Assembly: GCF_900112695.1 (NCBI RefSeq)
Contig: NZ_FOMT01000006.1
Location: 124,001-188,000, forward strand
DNA length: 64,000 nt
Direction of reading: 5' to 3'
Source of the DNA: Paenibacillus catalpae
GTDB taxonomy: Bacteria; Bacillota; Bacilli; Paenibacillales; Paenibacillaceae
Part shown: one piece after another, positions 6,336 to 15,106 of the stretch
How the letters are laid out: each line of letters starts with the position of its first letter
Position numbering within the stretch: the first letter of the stretch is position 1
Position numbers and translations under genes: made by a program
Notes under the pieces: generated by a model
The model's database searches: none
What the model was told of the DNA's origin: nothing
What the model saw: only the letters and a program-made list of their open reading frames with translations

Positions 6336-9269
6336 TTACAGTGTCTTCACCCGACGAATCGTTACGGCGCATGCTGCCGGGACCCGAATATCGAGCTCGA
6401 TCAGCTCGGGAGCGGTAACGGTGAGCTCGGTTAGGCTGCCATTCCCGGCTTTCCAGCTTACCTCCACGCAACCGTCCTGCGGCAAAGGAACGGTTCCCTT
6501 GGCCCAGCTTAAATCTCCGATCTGCGGTTCGATAATAACCTTCGTCCACCCCGGCGTGGCGGATCTAACTCCCAGCACATAGGCACCAAGGAAATATCCC
6601 GGTGCGGCAGACCAGGCATGGCAATGGCTGCGGGTCAGATCATTTTCGTTCGCGCGGTTCATGGTTGTATGTCCATACATTTCCCAGCATGTCGTTGCAT
6701 CGTTATCAAGCATGAATCCGTAGTTCGTGCGCATGTCGTCGAGCATCCATTGCAGGTTGCCGTTTGCCATTAACGCCTCGTAATAGAAGAAGGACATAAA
6801 CGGACTTCCGACGGGTACGAATCCTTCCGGTGTAGCTGTTAAGTATTCCTTCAAGAGCACTTGGCGTTCTTCATCCGCGACGTCCGCGAGGAGCGCCATG
6901 ACTTGCGTCTGCATGCTGAAGATAGTCGAACGGCGGCCCCCCGGATGAATACAGTCGAGATAGGCACCGCGCTCCTCGCTCCAGAGATGCTGATTAATCG
7001 CGGCTTTCATTCTAGCGGCGCGCTCCGTGTATTTTGTCCCCTGTTCAGGTACCCCGGCGAATGCAACAATCGCGGCTGCGTCCTCCAGAACCTTCTTCAG
7101 CATGACATTCTGATGCGTAACAATTCCGTCATCCGGCTGGTCGATTGGCGCCCAGTCCAGCAGGTTCCACCCTTTCATATCAAGCAGATCATCCGCGTTC
7201 AGAAGCTTCAGATAATGATCTAACGTGAATAAGACCGATGGGAGTATCTCAGCTGCAAATTCGCGATTGCCTGTATGCTCGGCGTATTCCCGGCAGGCGA
7301 CAATCCAGAAGAACGTCCAGTTCGGAATGACGCTGGTCCAGGCGCTTGGTACCTGGTCGCCGTAGAGCGGCGTCTGGAACGCAGAGCCGGGAACCAAACG
7401 AAGGCAGCGTTCCACGATATCCGTTCCCCCGAACGCGTAGTAGTTGACGAGCGCTTCATTGCGGCTGTCGCCTACCCAGAAAGTCTGCTCATAAGCCGGA
7501 CAATCCACGAAGGTGTCCTCCATGCAAAGCTTGGTTGTATGCTTGGCAATATCCCAAATCCGTCCCAGCCTATCATCCGAGCATTGGAAGCTTCCAATCT
7601 CCGGTGCGGGATAGTTGCTTTGGATGATCCGCACACCGCGGATACGAACCGGACTTGTAGCGCCACGGACGGTGACGATCAGGTAACGCAGCCCTCTCCG
7701 GACAGGGGAGGAATAACGCTGAAACCCTTGCCTTGTCACATAACGCAGTGTATTGTCCAGACCAAATGTATGTTGGATATAGGTATCCTTCCGGTATTCA
7801 ATGCCGTACCAATCAATCGTAACTCCTGCCTCGGCCTCCAGCTCGAATTCAAGGTATCCGCTCCACTCCTTGCCGAAATCGAGCATAAATTCCGTGTCCG
7901 CGTTGTTAAACACGGGCACAATTCCCGGATCGGAGGAGGCTGCCGCAATACGCTGCAGACTGGCCGGAACGGCGTACGCATCGGATTCGCGTTTGGCGAA
8001 TTGCGGCATAAACGCATCTTCGCCGTTAGCATGGCTATGCGGGACAGGCTCGACCGGATATGCTGTAGCCCGCAGCTCTTCAATTGTTGCGATAGAGGCG
8101 ATTCGGTCCTCGAACTCGGTCTTTGCAGCCTTCCATGCTGCAAACTTGTCGTACTGTACCACGTAATCGATGCAGGTGTATGTATAGGAAGGACCAATAC
8201 GTACGAATGGAGACATCGTCCCTTCCGCATGGACGAACTCCGCCTCCAGAGGCGAGACCCACTCGATCTCTTGATCCGCATCGATGCCTATCCGGTTGCT
8301 ATGGCCGTGTTCGGGCCCAAAAACGGTATACAGCAAGACATGCTCGCCTGCCGGCAAATGGGCGCGAAGGGTTGCAAGAGGGGCTTCGCCTTCCATATCC
8401 TCTGCCGAATATACCTGCTCTCCCAGCCTGACCATGCCTAGTCCGCCAACGTGGAACATGACCTTTACGTCCGAAGCTTCCTTCAACCGGAGTGTGGTCA
8501 TAAAGGCGCCGCAGAAGCGGATATGATTGGCATTCTCTTCGCCGGGAGCTTTCATAAGGGCATACGCATCGATAAAAGCAGTAAGCCTGTATGGGACAAC
8601 CCGATTTAACGAGATGACACGCGCAGGCAGGACGGGCTCCTCCGTCAAATACGGAATATCTCTCGGATGCAGCCGCACCCAGGGCTCCATTCCGGCTTGG
8701 CCAATAACCTCCGCCTGCTGCCAATGCTTATCCGAATAATCGGATGAGGTCCAGTCCTCTGCAAGCTTTCTTCCGTCGATCCGCTCCGAGTAGGCAAGCT
8801 GACAGGACATCCGCGCCATGGCCGGATCTTGACCCTCATGCAAGGACGTAAGCCAATCGGCTCCGGTCTTGGCGAGCGTAATCTCCCCATCCTCCGAGAG
8901 TATGTCTAATTGGGCAAGCAAGCCGCCGCGTCCTCTCAAATAGGTAAAGGTAGAGACGCCATAATGCATCACTTGCACCGCAATGGTATTCACTTCGCCC
9001 CGGCGCAGCAGATGCCCGACTTCATATCCGTCATAGAAAATATCCGTGGAGAAGTAACGAACAGGACCTCTGCCGACCCTTGTTCCATTGACGTATAGCT
9101 CGTAACGGGAGTCTGCCGTAATCCATAAGACAGCCTTCGCCAGTGCTTCCAAATCCAGAGGGCAGCTGAAGGAGGTTCTGAACCAACGCCACTCGTTACG
9201 GGGACTTTCCTCAGATCCTCCCCAAATCCAACTTCCTTGCCATGGTGTGTTCTTTGCAGGGATTGCCAT
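6336..9269 (-). CDS. GH78 alpha-L-rhamnosidase-like glycosidase
   Basis: 977 aa, no signal peptide, presumably cytoplasmic. N-terminal beta-sandwich (WIWGGSEESPRNEWRWFRTSF...YELYVNGTRVGRGPVRYF) is the carbohydrate-binding domain common in GH78, followed by further beta domains and an (alpha/alpha)6 catalytic barrel. The block MEDTFVDCPAYEQTFWVGDSRNE (about residues 580-600) corresponds to the GH78 DCP...GD acid region, although the usual QRDER is replaced by AYEQT. A C-terminal beta domain follows (WTKVIIEPQIGDLSWAKGTV). The frame continues upstream to 9365, but ATG 9269 has AGGAGG at 9283-9288. Divergent from the HTH/deformylase pair. Substrate could be another deoxyhexoside or uronate. Confidence 0.8.
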   Translation of the reverse strand: MAIPAKNTPWQGSWIWGGSEESPRNEWRWFRTSFSCPLDLEALAKAVLWITADSRYELYVNGTRVGRGPVRYFSTDIFYDGYEVGHLLRRGEVNTIAVQVMHYGVSTFTYLRGRGGLLAQLDILSEDGEITLAKTGADWLTSLHEGQDPAMARMSCQLAYSERIDGRKLAEDWTSSDYSDKHWQQAEVIGQAGMEPWVRLHPRDIPYLTEEPVLPARVISLNRVVPYRLTAFIDAYALMKAPGEENANHIRFCGAFMTTLRLKEASDVKVMFHVGGLGMVRLGEQVYSAEDMEGEAPLATLRAHLPAGEHVLLYTVFGPEHGHSNRIGIDADQEIEWVSPLEAEFVHAEGTMSPFVRIGPSYTYTCIDYVVQYDKFAAWKAAKTEFEDRIASIATIEELRATAYPVEPVPHSHANGEDAFMPQFAKRESDAYAVPASLQRIAAASSDPGIVPVFNNADTEFMLDFGKEWSGYLEFELEAEAGVTIDWYGIEYRKDTYIQHTFGLDNTLRYVTRQGFQRYSSPVRRGLRYLIVTVRGATSPVRIRGVRIIQSNYPAPEIGSFQCSDDRLGRIWDIAKHTTKLCMEDTFVDCPAYEQTFWVGDSRNEALVNYYAFGGTDIVERCLRLVPGSAFQTPLYGDQVPSAWTSVIPNWTFFWIVACREYAEHTGNREFAAEILPSVLFTLDHYLKLLNADDLLDMKGWNLLDWAPIDQPDDGIVTHQNVMLKKVLEDAAAIVAFAGVPEQGTKYTERAARMKAAINQHLWSEERGAYLDCIHPGGRRSTIFSMQTQVMALLADVADEERQVLLKEYLTATPEGFVPVGSPFMSFFYYEALMANGNLQWMLDDMRTNYGFMLDNDATTCWEMYGHTTMNRANENDLTRSHCHAWSAAPGYFLGAYVLGVRSATPGWTKVIIEPQIGDLSWAKGTVPLPQDGCVEVSWKAGNGSLTELTVTAPELIELDIRVPAACAVTIRRVKTL

Positions 9270-9437
9270 GATAGTTGTTGTTCCTCCTATAGTCTGGAGA
9301 TTTTTGTTGAAGTGATCGAAGTGCGGGCATCGTGCGCCGTGGTGTTTACCTTTTATACTAATCAATCCGGAGAGGAAAGAATAGATCGGATCTCATCAAA
9401 TAATTGTCCGATTTTAATGAATTGCATAAATGTGATA

Positions 9438-9476
9438 TATTAGGCATTACCTAATAAAATAAGTTATTACCTAATA
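9438..9476. promoter_or_regulatory. Operator-like repeats between GH78 and HTH genes
   Basis: ATTACCTAATA occurs twice (9446-9456 and 9466-9476), 20 bp apart, and the first is part of an inverted repeat TATTAGG-CATTA-CCTAATA (9438-9456). It sits just before the HTH gene, so autoregulation by that protein is plausible (inference). Confidence 0.5.
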
Positions 9477-9490
9477 TCAGAGGTGATGAA

Positions 9491-9733
9491 ATGCTCGTAT
9501 GGATGCTAAGAAAAGTAATGGCAGACAGACAAATTTGGACAGGTGCGGCTTTAGCGAGGTTATTAAGGGAGAAGGCAGATTACAATCTGACTCCGGCCTC
9601 TATAAGCGCTCTGTTAACCCATCAACCGAAGCAAATGAAAGCAGAAACGCTCGATGCTCTTTGTACGGCGCTCGAGTGTACGCCTAATGACTTGTGGGTC
9701 TATACGCCGCCGCATAAAGTGAAAGGAGCCTGA
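9491..9733 (+). CDS. Small Cro/C1-type HTH protein
   Basis: 80 aa, a single helix-turn-helix domain of the HTH_26/YozG type: LARLLREKADYNLTPASISALL (about 21-42) is the DNA-binding unit, followed by ALCTALECTPNDLWVY, the usual dimerisation end of this class. Start ATG follows AGAGGTGATGAA. The gene ends 2 bp before the truncated deformylase gene, so the two are co-transcribed. Its own promoter region holds the repeated ATTACCTAATA sites, consistent with autoregulation. Confidence 0.8.
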   Translation: MLVWMLRKVMADRQIWTGAALARLLREKADYNLTPASISALLTHQPKQMKAETLDALCTALECTPNDLWVYTPPHKVKGA

Positions 9734-9735
9734 CC

Positions 9736-9981
9736 ATGTCGGTGAAACTCATCTTGCCTTTTGGCGACCCTATCTTAAGAAAAACAGCAAAGCCGGTTGT
9801 CGAGACCATCACCCTTGAAGGAGAAGGATACCTCGCCCGCTGCATGCAGCACGAAATCGATCATTTAAACGGAGTATTGTTCGTTGACCATGTTCAGGAT
9901 AGATGGCTCTATCATGAAGAGTCACAGCAAAAGGTAAACGTATGGGATGTTAGGAAGCTGACCAACCAAGCGTTTAATTAG
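9736..9981 (+). CDS. Internally deleted peptide deformylase-like protein
   Basis: 81 aa against about 150-180 aa for a complete deformylase. The N-terminal LPFGDPILRKTAKPVVE (6-22) is the usual start of peptide deformylase, and GEGYLARCMQHEIDHLNGVLFVDHV (about 30-54) is the third motif with the metal-binding HExxH. Motif 1 (GxGLAAPQ) and motif 2 (EGCLS, with the third metal ligand Cys) are absent; the two ends are fused in frame at about residues 22-28. Without Cys and the S1' glutamine, ordinary deformylase activity is not expected. The ribosome site AAAGGAG and intact frame argue it is still translated. It overlaps the convergent hydrolase gene by 4 bp. Confidence 0.75.
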   Translation: MSVKLILPFGDPILRKTAKPVVETITLEGEGYLARCMQHEIDHLNGVLFVDHVQDRWLYHEESQQKVNVWDVRKLTNQAFN

Positions 9982-10712
9982 GGCTGCACACACTCCCGGA
10001 TCGTTTGAATGACGAGGTCCGGCTCCGTGAATTGCGGGAAATGTCCGCTGCGCGTTGCTAGGACCTGTTTGCCGTGTTTGCTTAGCTGTACGAGGTCCAG
10101 CTGATTCTTCATTCGAATGTCAAAGGCCTGCTTCGGCATCATCGGAGGTTTGCTTGTTCCTGTCACAACAAAGAGAGGGATGTCAGGAAAAGGTCCGGCC
10201 TGCTCCAATTGCTTCGCTGTCTCCTCTACATAGTGAATTTCATTCCACTTTCTGGAGGGAGAGAGGGCATCAAATCCGCTTAGAAAACGGTTGATAAGGC
10301 GGATCAAAGCAGGCTGGGTATCGTTAATCGCCAGATCCAGCGGATGGCTCGCTTCAAGGAGCACAACACCGGCAATATGGCCCGGGAACTCGCGGGCAAA
10401 TAAATGGGCATACAATCCCCCAAGCGAATGCCCGACAAGAATATAAGGGGGAGGCAGCTTGATCGCATCAAGCAGCTCCCTCAGAGACGATACAATAGCC
10501 GCACCGTGCTGGGGACTGGACGGCCGATCGCTTTTACCCACTCCCAGGCGATTATAGGCCAGCACGGTAAAATCATCAGCCAGTGCATGATAGATTTTGT
10601 GCCAGCCCTCAACAGGACCGCTTCCTCCGTTCATTAGGATGATCGCGGGTGTTCCTTTCACCGAAAGTGCGTACTCCAGTGCCCCTTCTTTTTTCTTAAT
10701 CATAGACCTCAT
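9978..10712 (-). CDS. Alpha/beta-fold hydrolase
   Basis: 244 aa, single cytoplasmic alpha/beta hydrolase domain. Nucleophile elbow GHSLGG is at about residues 93-98 (Ser95), the oxyanion region is LMNGGSGPVEGW (25-36), and the probable catalytic His is in RSGHFPQFTEPD near the C terminus. Esterase or lactonase activity is likely; substrate unknown. The start at 10712 has GGAGGTAGAGA immediately upstream, better than the second ATG at 10703. Transcribed alone, convergent with the HTH/deformylase pair. Confidence 0.85.
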   Translation of the reverse strand: MRSMIKKKEGALEYALSVKGTPAIILMNGGSGPVEGWHKIYHALADDFTVLAYNRLGVGKSDRPSSPQHGAAIVSSLRELLDAIKLPPPYILVGHSLGGLYAHLFAREFPGHIAGVVLLEASHPLDLAINDTQPALIRLINRFLSGFDALSPSRKWNEIHYVEETAKQLEQAGPFPDIPLFVVTGTSKPPMMPKQAFDIRMKNQLDLVQLSKHGKQVLATRSGHFPQFTEPDLVIQTIRECVQP

Positions 10713-10832
10713 TCTCTACCTCCGTACCCTGTTCGTTCGTTTCTCCTGATACGCATTCTCCTTCCATTTGGTTCCAGTTCAAATTTTTTGCGAAAAAATT
10801 GAAATCCTATGGCCATTTCGTACGTATATGCA

Positions 10833-10863
10833 TTGACGGTCAAGAGAAGATTATTGCTTATAC
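10833..10863 (+). promoter_or_regulatory. Possible promoter of the TerC gene
   Basis: TTGACG (10833-10838) and CTTATA (10857-10862) are 18 bp apart. The resulting leader is only about 25 nt. No yybP-ykoY manganese riboswitch signature is seen here, although such an element precedes some Bacillus TerC genes. Confidence 0.35.
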
Positions 10864-10893
10864 CGATTATGTTCGAAGAGAGGGGAATCCACG

Positions 10894-11664
10894 TTGGAAT
10901 CAATCTGGCTGGAGTATGCGTGGGCGTTACTAATCCTTATAGGCTTGGAGGGTTTATTGTCGGCGGACAATGCGCTGGTGCTCGCGATTATAGCGAAGCA
11001 TTTGCCGGATGATCAGAAGAAAAGAGCGATCAACTACGGCATCATTATGGCTTTTGTTTTTCGTTTTGGCGCTCTTTTTGCGATATCTTTTATTGCAAAT
11101 GTCTGGCAGGTACAAGCGATTGGCGCAGCCTATCTTCTTTACCTGGGTTTAAAGCACATCATTCAGGCACGGTTTGGCAAGAAGAACGAGGATGTTCATA
11201 AGGACGAAAAACAAAAAGCGGGTTCAGGCTTCTGGCCTACGGTAAGCAAGATTGCTCTGGCAGACCTTGCCTTTGCCATTGACTCGATTCTTGCTGCGGT
11301 AGCTCTAGCACTCGGATTGCCTGATTCACCGCTTGGCGAGTTTGGCGGAATGGACGGAGGCAAATTTATTGTCGTGCTGCTTGGAGGAATTGCAGGGCTT
11401 ATCTTGATCAAGTTTGCAGCTACCTGGTTCGTGAAGCTGCTTGCCGATCGTCCGGCCCTTGAGACTACGGCGTATGCAATCGTAGCATGGGTAGGAGTCA
11501 AGCTGGCTGTCATTACACTGGCTCACGAGGATATTGGCCTCCTGGATCATGATTTCCCGCATAGCACGGGCTGGACGGTTGTCTTCTATGGTGTTTTGGT
11601 TGCCATTGCGCTTCTGGGCTGGTTTGCGCCGGGCAAGAAACAGCAGAAGGCTGAGGCATCCTAA
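10894..11664 (+). CDS. TerC-family integral membrane protein
   Basis: 256 aa with seven to eight hydrophobic helices. GLEGLLSADNALVLAIIAKHL (18-38) carries the conserved SADNALV acidic motif, repeated in the second half as ALADLAFAIDSILAAVAL, the pattern of TerC/YkoY/Alx transporters implicated in Mn2+ export and metalation of secreted proteins. It begins at TTG 10894 behind AGAGGGGA (seven-base spacing). A charged cytosolic loop (FGKKNEDVHKDEKQK) separates the two halves. Followed 79 bp later by the methyltransferase gene; co-transcription is possible but unproven. Confidence 0.9.
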   Translation: MESIWLEYAWALLILIGLEGLLSADNALVLAIIAKHLPDDQKKRAINYGIIMAFVFRFGALFAISFIANVWQVQAIGAAYLLYLGLKHIIQARFGKKNEDVHKDEKQKAGSGFWPTVSKIALADLAFAIDSILAAVALALGLPDSPLGEFGGMDGGKFIVVLLGGIAGLILIKFAATWFVKLLADRPALETTAYAIVAWVGVKLAVITLAHEDIGLLDHDFPHSTGWTVVFYGVLVAIALLGWFAPGKKQQKAEAS

Positions 11665-11743
11665 CGGGAAGAATCGTAAAAAAGCTGTTATTGAGGTAAG
11701 ATAGGAGGTATTGTGCAAAGTTCAGAAAGTAGGTTAAGGATAA

Positions 11744-13285
11744 ATGACTATTCAAAACAAGCAGCGTTACCGCTTCAGTGAAGCGCCGATCTGGAATATT
11801 CAGCGGGAATATTACGAAAAAGAAGGTTTAAGGGCCTGGAACAACGATCAGGTGCCTCAATATATAACGAGCAATCCCATGATCGCAGCGGCCTATGCCG
11901 AGATGATCTTCGGTTTTCTGCAAGACCGGGCCAATCAAGAAGGGTCTGTTCAAATTGTGGAGCTTGGAGCAGGAGCGGGCCGATTTGCTTTCCATGTGCT
12001 GCATGAGTTGTGCCAGCTGGTAGACTATGCGGGTATTCCGCTGCCAGCATTCCGCTATATCATGACAGACCTGGCCATGAGCAATGTGCTAGCCTGGCAG
12101 AAGCATCCGGCCCTGCAAGCTTTTATCGCGCGGGGAATGCTTGATTTTGCTCCCTTTGATGCCGTTCATGATACAGAGCTGAAGCTGATTGTATCCGGAG
12201 AGACAATCGGCAAGGGAGATGTAAAGCAGCCTTTAGTCATCGTCGGGAACTATTTCTTCGATGGAATTCCGCAAGAGCTGCTTTATGTGGGTGAAGGTCA
12301 AATTTATGAGACCGACGTGATGGTTGAATATCCGGAAAATAGGGAATCCCTGAAACCGTCCGAGCTGTTGACTCAAATCGCTCTAAGCTACGAGCACCGG
12401 AGGGCGCCGGCGTACGAGGAAGAAACTTATCCGTACCGTGACGTCATAGCGGTCTATCAGGAGCAGCTTGAAGATTCGCATATTGTATTCCCCGTTGCCG
12501 GATTAACTTGCCTGGATCGGTTAAATCAGCTGTCACAAGCCGGTTATTTGTTGCTGACGGCCGATAAAGGAGATCATCTGCTTGATAACTGGAAATTCGC
12601 AGACCCGCCGGAGCTCGTCCTGCACGGCAGCTTCTCTCTAACGGCTAATTACCATGCGATTCAACAGGTGCTGGAGAATCAGGGTGCCTTGGTGTTATTT
12701 CCCCAACACCACTACGAGAATATAAATGTGGGCTGCATGATCCATGTGGATTCGCCGGAGAGCTGTCTCCAGACCCGATTAGCTTATCGCCGGTTTGTAG
12801 AGCGCTATGGTCCGGATGATTTCTACAGCTTGAAGATCTGGGTAGACCGCAACCTGGAGAGCATGGAGCTGCGGCATATTTTGAGCTTCTGGCGCCTCGG
12901 CGGCCATGACGCGGAGTTTTTCATCCAGAGCACGAAGCAGATTTCGAGTCTTCTGGCGGATGCCTTGGATGAAGAGAAGGAAGATATTTTGCTCGGGATA
13001 CGGATTATGTGGTCTTCGTATTATGTGATGGAGCAGAAGTATGATCTTGCTCTTGAAGCGGGATTGCTGCTGTTTGAAATGGACATGTATGAGGAATCCA
13101 AGCATTTCCTCGAAATCTCGGTCAAGGAAGACGAAGAGGAGATTGTATCTACCGTATTTTATTGCCTGGCCATCTGCTGTTTCGAGCTGGAATTGGTGGA
13201 TGAGGCTCTGCATTACTTAAGAGAATTAATAAGGCTTGAACCGGATCATGAAGAAGCCTTGGCGTTAATTCAAAATTTTGAGTAG
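11744..13285 (+). CDS. SAM-dependent methyltransferase (MidA-like) with C-terminal TPR region
   Basis: 513 aa. The first ~330 residues contain SAM-binding motif I VQIVELGAGAGRFAFHVL (about 69-86), preceded by ITSNPMIAAAYAEMI, and the later VIVGNYFFDGIPQELLYV block. This resembles the PF02636 (MidA/NDUFAF7) class, which includes protein-arginine methyltransferases. The last ~120 residues look like two or three tetratricopeptide repeats (YDLALEAGLLLFEMDMYEESKHFLEIS; VDEALHYLRELIRLEPDHEEAL), suggesting a protein substrate or partner. No neighbouring gene points to a specific role. Confidence 0.75.
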   Translation: MTIQNKQRYRFSEAPIWNIQREYYEKEGLRAWNNDQVPQYITSNPMIAAAYAEMIFGFLQDRANQEGSVQIVELGAGAGRFAFHVLHELCQLVDYAGIPLPAFRYIMTDLAMSNVLAWQKHPALQAFIARGMLDFAPFDAVHDTELKLIVSGETIGKGDVKQPLVIVGNYFFDGIPQELLYVGEGQIYETDVMVEYPENRESLKPSELLTQIALSYEHRRAPAYEEETYPYRDVIAVYQEQLEDSHIVFPVAGLTCLDRLNQLSQAGYLLLTADKGDHLLDNWKFADPPELVLHGSFSLTANYHAIQQVLENQGALVLFPQHHYENINVGCMIHVDSPESCLQTRLAYRRFVERYGPDDFYSLKIWVDRNLESMELRHILSFWRLGGHDAEFFIQSTKQISSLLADALDEEKEDILLGIRIMWSSYYVMEQKYDLALEAGLLLFEMDMYEESKHFLEISVKEDEEEIVSTVFYCLAICCFELELVDEALHYLRELIRLEPDHEEALALIQNFE

Positions 13286-13297
13286 GTAACATAAGGA

Positions 13298-13378
13298 ACC
13301 CGGCGCTTTAACCCGATAGACAAGCACTTTGTTTTTAAAGTGGCTATCTTTCGGGTTAGGCGCGCGGGTTTTTCCTTT
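13298..13378 (+). terminator. Long nested terminator hairpin
   Basis: Nested arms ACCCG...CGGGT, AACCCG...CGGGTT, GATAG...CTATC and CACTTT...AAAGTG, followed by TTTTTCCTTTTT, end the methyltransferase transcript. Confidence 0.7.
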
Positions 13379-13451
13379 TTACGTTCCAGGAGATACCAAG
13401 TATAATGATAGACAAAGTAGATTTCAGATGAAACGTGAGAGGATGGTAATC

Positions 13452-14282
13452 ATGTCAGTCGGAATTTTAGCTCATTTGCTTGGAACGTTGCCTTATAAGG
13501 AATTGGCGGCGAAGGTTGCTGCACAAGATTTTCCCTATGTACAGCTGGCGCTTGCAAAAGCGTTCTCGGATGTAGATTCCCGGCTTGGCAAGCTAAGTCC
13601 CGGACTTGCTCAGGAGGTAGGCGGAGCATTTGCGGAGCAAGGTGTGCGCATCGCGGTACTGGGCTGCTACGCAAGTCTGGTTGATCTGGATGATGACGTA
13701 TTCCGTCATAATGTAGACCGTTTCAAGGAGCATCTTCGTAGCGCCAGGCACTTCGGCGCTCCCATTGTAGCGACCGAGGTCGGCGGCGTAACCGATCCGG
13801 AGCGTCGCGGCCAGCATGTCGAACGGTTAAACCGGGCGCTTGAAGAGCTGGTCGAAGAGGCAGAGCGGTGGGGCGTGACGATCGGTCTGGAAGCTGCACA
13901 GGGACATATGATCGATACAACGGAAACTCTGGCTGAAGCCATTGAGCGGTTCCCGTCCTCTTGTGTTGGCGTTGTGATGGATCCTTGCAACTTAATGAAC
14001 CCCGCGCGGTTCGAGAATCAGGACCATACGATGCGTGAAGCCTTCCGCCTGCTTGGCCCTCGCATCGTGAGCGCACATGTGAAAGACCTGCGCCGCGCAG
14101 CAGACGGTACGTTGACCGAGACGGCAGCCGGCTCTGGTGAGCTGAACTATCCGCTATTCTTCGAGCTGCTTGAGCAGTACAAGCCGTATGGCTTTGCGAC
14201 AATGGAAGCAGTAAGCGAACCGCAGATGGCCGATGCAGCACGTTTTGTCCGGGAAGGCCGGTTGGCAGCTAGAAGCAGATGA
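13452..14282 (+). CDS. Sugar phosphate isomerase/epimerase-type TIM barrel
   Basis: 276 aa, AP_endonuc_2 (xylose isomerase-like) TIM barrel. Metal-binding residues are recognisable in IGLEAAQGHM (Glu), GVVMDPCNLMNP (Asp), IVSAHVKDLRR (His) and the C-terminal ATMEAVSEPQM (Glu). Such proteins isomerise or epimerise keto-sugars or inositol derivatives, with Mn2+ or Mg2+. The frame extends upstream to 13329, but that part lies in the terminator; ATG 13452 follows AGAGGATGGTAATC. Monocistronic and convergent with the TetR gene. Substrate not predictable from this context. Confidence 0.82.
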   Translation: MSVGILAHLLGTLPYKELAAKVAAQDFPYVQLALAKAFSDVDSRLGKLSPGLAQEVGGAFAEQGVRIAVLGCYASLVDLDDDVFRHNVDRFKEHLRSARHFGAPIVATEVGGVTDPERRGQHVERLNRALEELVEEAERWGVTIGLEAAQGHMIDTTETLAEAIERFPSSCVGVVMDPCNLMNPARFENQDHTMREAFRLLGPRIVSAHVKDLRRAADGTLTETAAGSGELNYPLFFELLEQYKPYGFATMEAVSEPQMADAARFVREGRLAARSR

Positions 14283-14330
14283 ATATAAATGGGAAACTTT
14301 TGCCGGGAGTGTTCTTTTGTGTTTAATGAC

Positions 14331-14909
14331 TTACTCCATAACAGGCGCCAGGCTTGCCGCTGCAACAACCAGTACATCCCGCACCATCTGATCCATAGGA
14401 CGTTTGTGAGAACTGCGGCTCCACTGTACGGCTGATCCGAATATGCCCCAGCTGACAACGAGAGCGGCAGTCTCAACGATTTCTCGAGAGGCGTTAGAAT
14501 TCTGTTTACTCAACCAGTTGAACAGAAGCTGGTGAAGCTCATTCTGCATGGCAACCTCGAATAGAGGTTCGAATTGACTGTCCGCAGGAGTCATATACTG
14601 CCGGGTACGGGAAAGGAAGTCGAATACGCTTGTAATAAGGGCTTTCAGGCTCAACATATCTGATAATGAGCCGCTCGGCAGCTCGGTTTCCAGCTTTGTC
14701 TGGAACTTCTCCCTCATCCAGCTTTCCAGGAACGCGTATTTATCTTCAAAATGGGCATAAAAGGTGGCGCGGTTTACCGTAGCCCGTGCCGCAATATCCT
14801 GCACGGAGATGGAATAGATATTTTTCTTCTCATTAAGAATCTCCATAAAAGCCTGCATCAGCAGCTGACGCGTTCGTTTGACGCGGGGGTCGTTTATATT
14901 TACCGGCAT
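14331..14909 (-). CDS. TetR/AcrR-family repressor
   Basis: 192 aa. N-terminal HTH: RTRQLLMQAFMEILNEKK, then SISVQDIAARATVNRATFYAHFEDKYAFLE with the family signature ATFYxHFxxK. The C-terminal half is the ligand/dimerisation region, of the TetR_C_7 type by its RTRQYMTPADSQFEPLFEVAM stretch. The start ATG at 14909 follows TAGGAGGAGGTTAAAA. It is divergent from the NmrA-like oxidoreductase gene, so it most likely represses that gene and itself from the 197-bp intergenic region. Confidence 0.88.
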   Translation of the reverse strand: MPVNINDPRVKRTRQLLMQAFMEILNEKKNIYSISVQDIAARATVNRATFYAHFEDKYAFLESWMREKFQTKLETELPSGSLSDMLSLKALITSVFDFLSRTRQYMTPADSQFEPLFEVAMQNELHQLLFNWLSKQNSNASREIVETAALVVSWGIFGSAVQWSRSSHKRPMDQMVRDVLVVAAASLAPVME

Positions 14910-14986
14910 TTTTAACCTCCTCCTACCGGTTAACCCAACAAACATGCATCCGTGTTGTGTAAGCAACCAATACGTCTTATTGCTGA

Positions 14987-15015
14987 TTGCGAGGGTTTTT
15001 CAGGTGGCCTATTAT
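14987..15015 (+). promoter_or_regulatory. Sigma-A promoter of the NmrA-like gene
   Basis: TTGCGA (14987-14992) and TATTAT (15010-15015) with an ideal 17-bp spacer. Just downstream, CTACACTG (15021-15028) and the inverted CGGTGTAG (15058-15065) frame the predicted transcription start and could be TetR half-sites. Confidence 0.6.
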
Positions 15016-15106
15016 GATATCTACACTGTAGTATACACAACAATGTTATTTAGACAACGGTGTAGAGTTAGTCTTCATAAACAGGAAGAAGGAGGAGGAT
15101 ATCATC

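Noticed and set aside
7275..8441. 388-aa open frame on the plus strand inside the GH78 gene
   Set aside because: Shadow frame of the rhamnosidase; sequence has no domain character.
10713..10893. yybP-ykoY manganese riboswitch before terC
   Set aside because: Region is short and none of the conserved riboswitch segments is seen.
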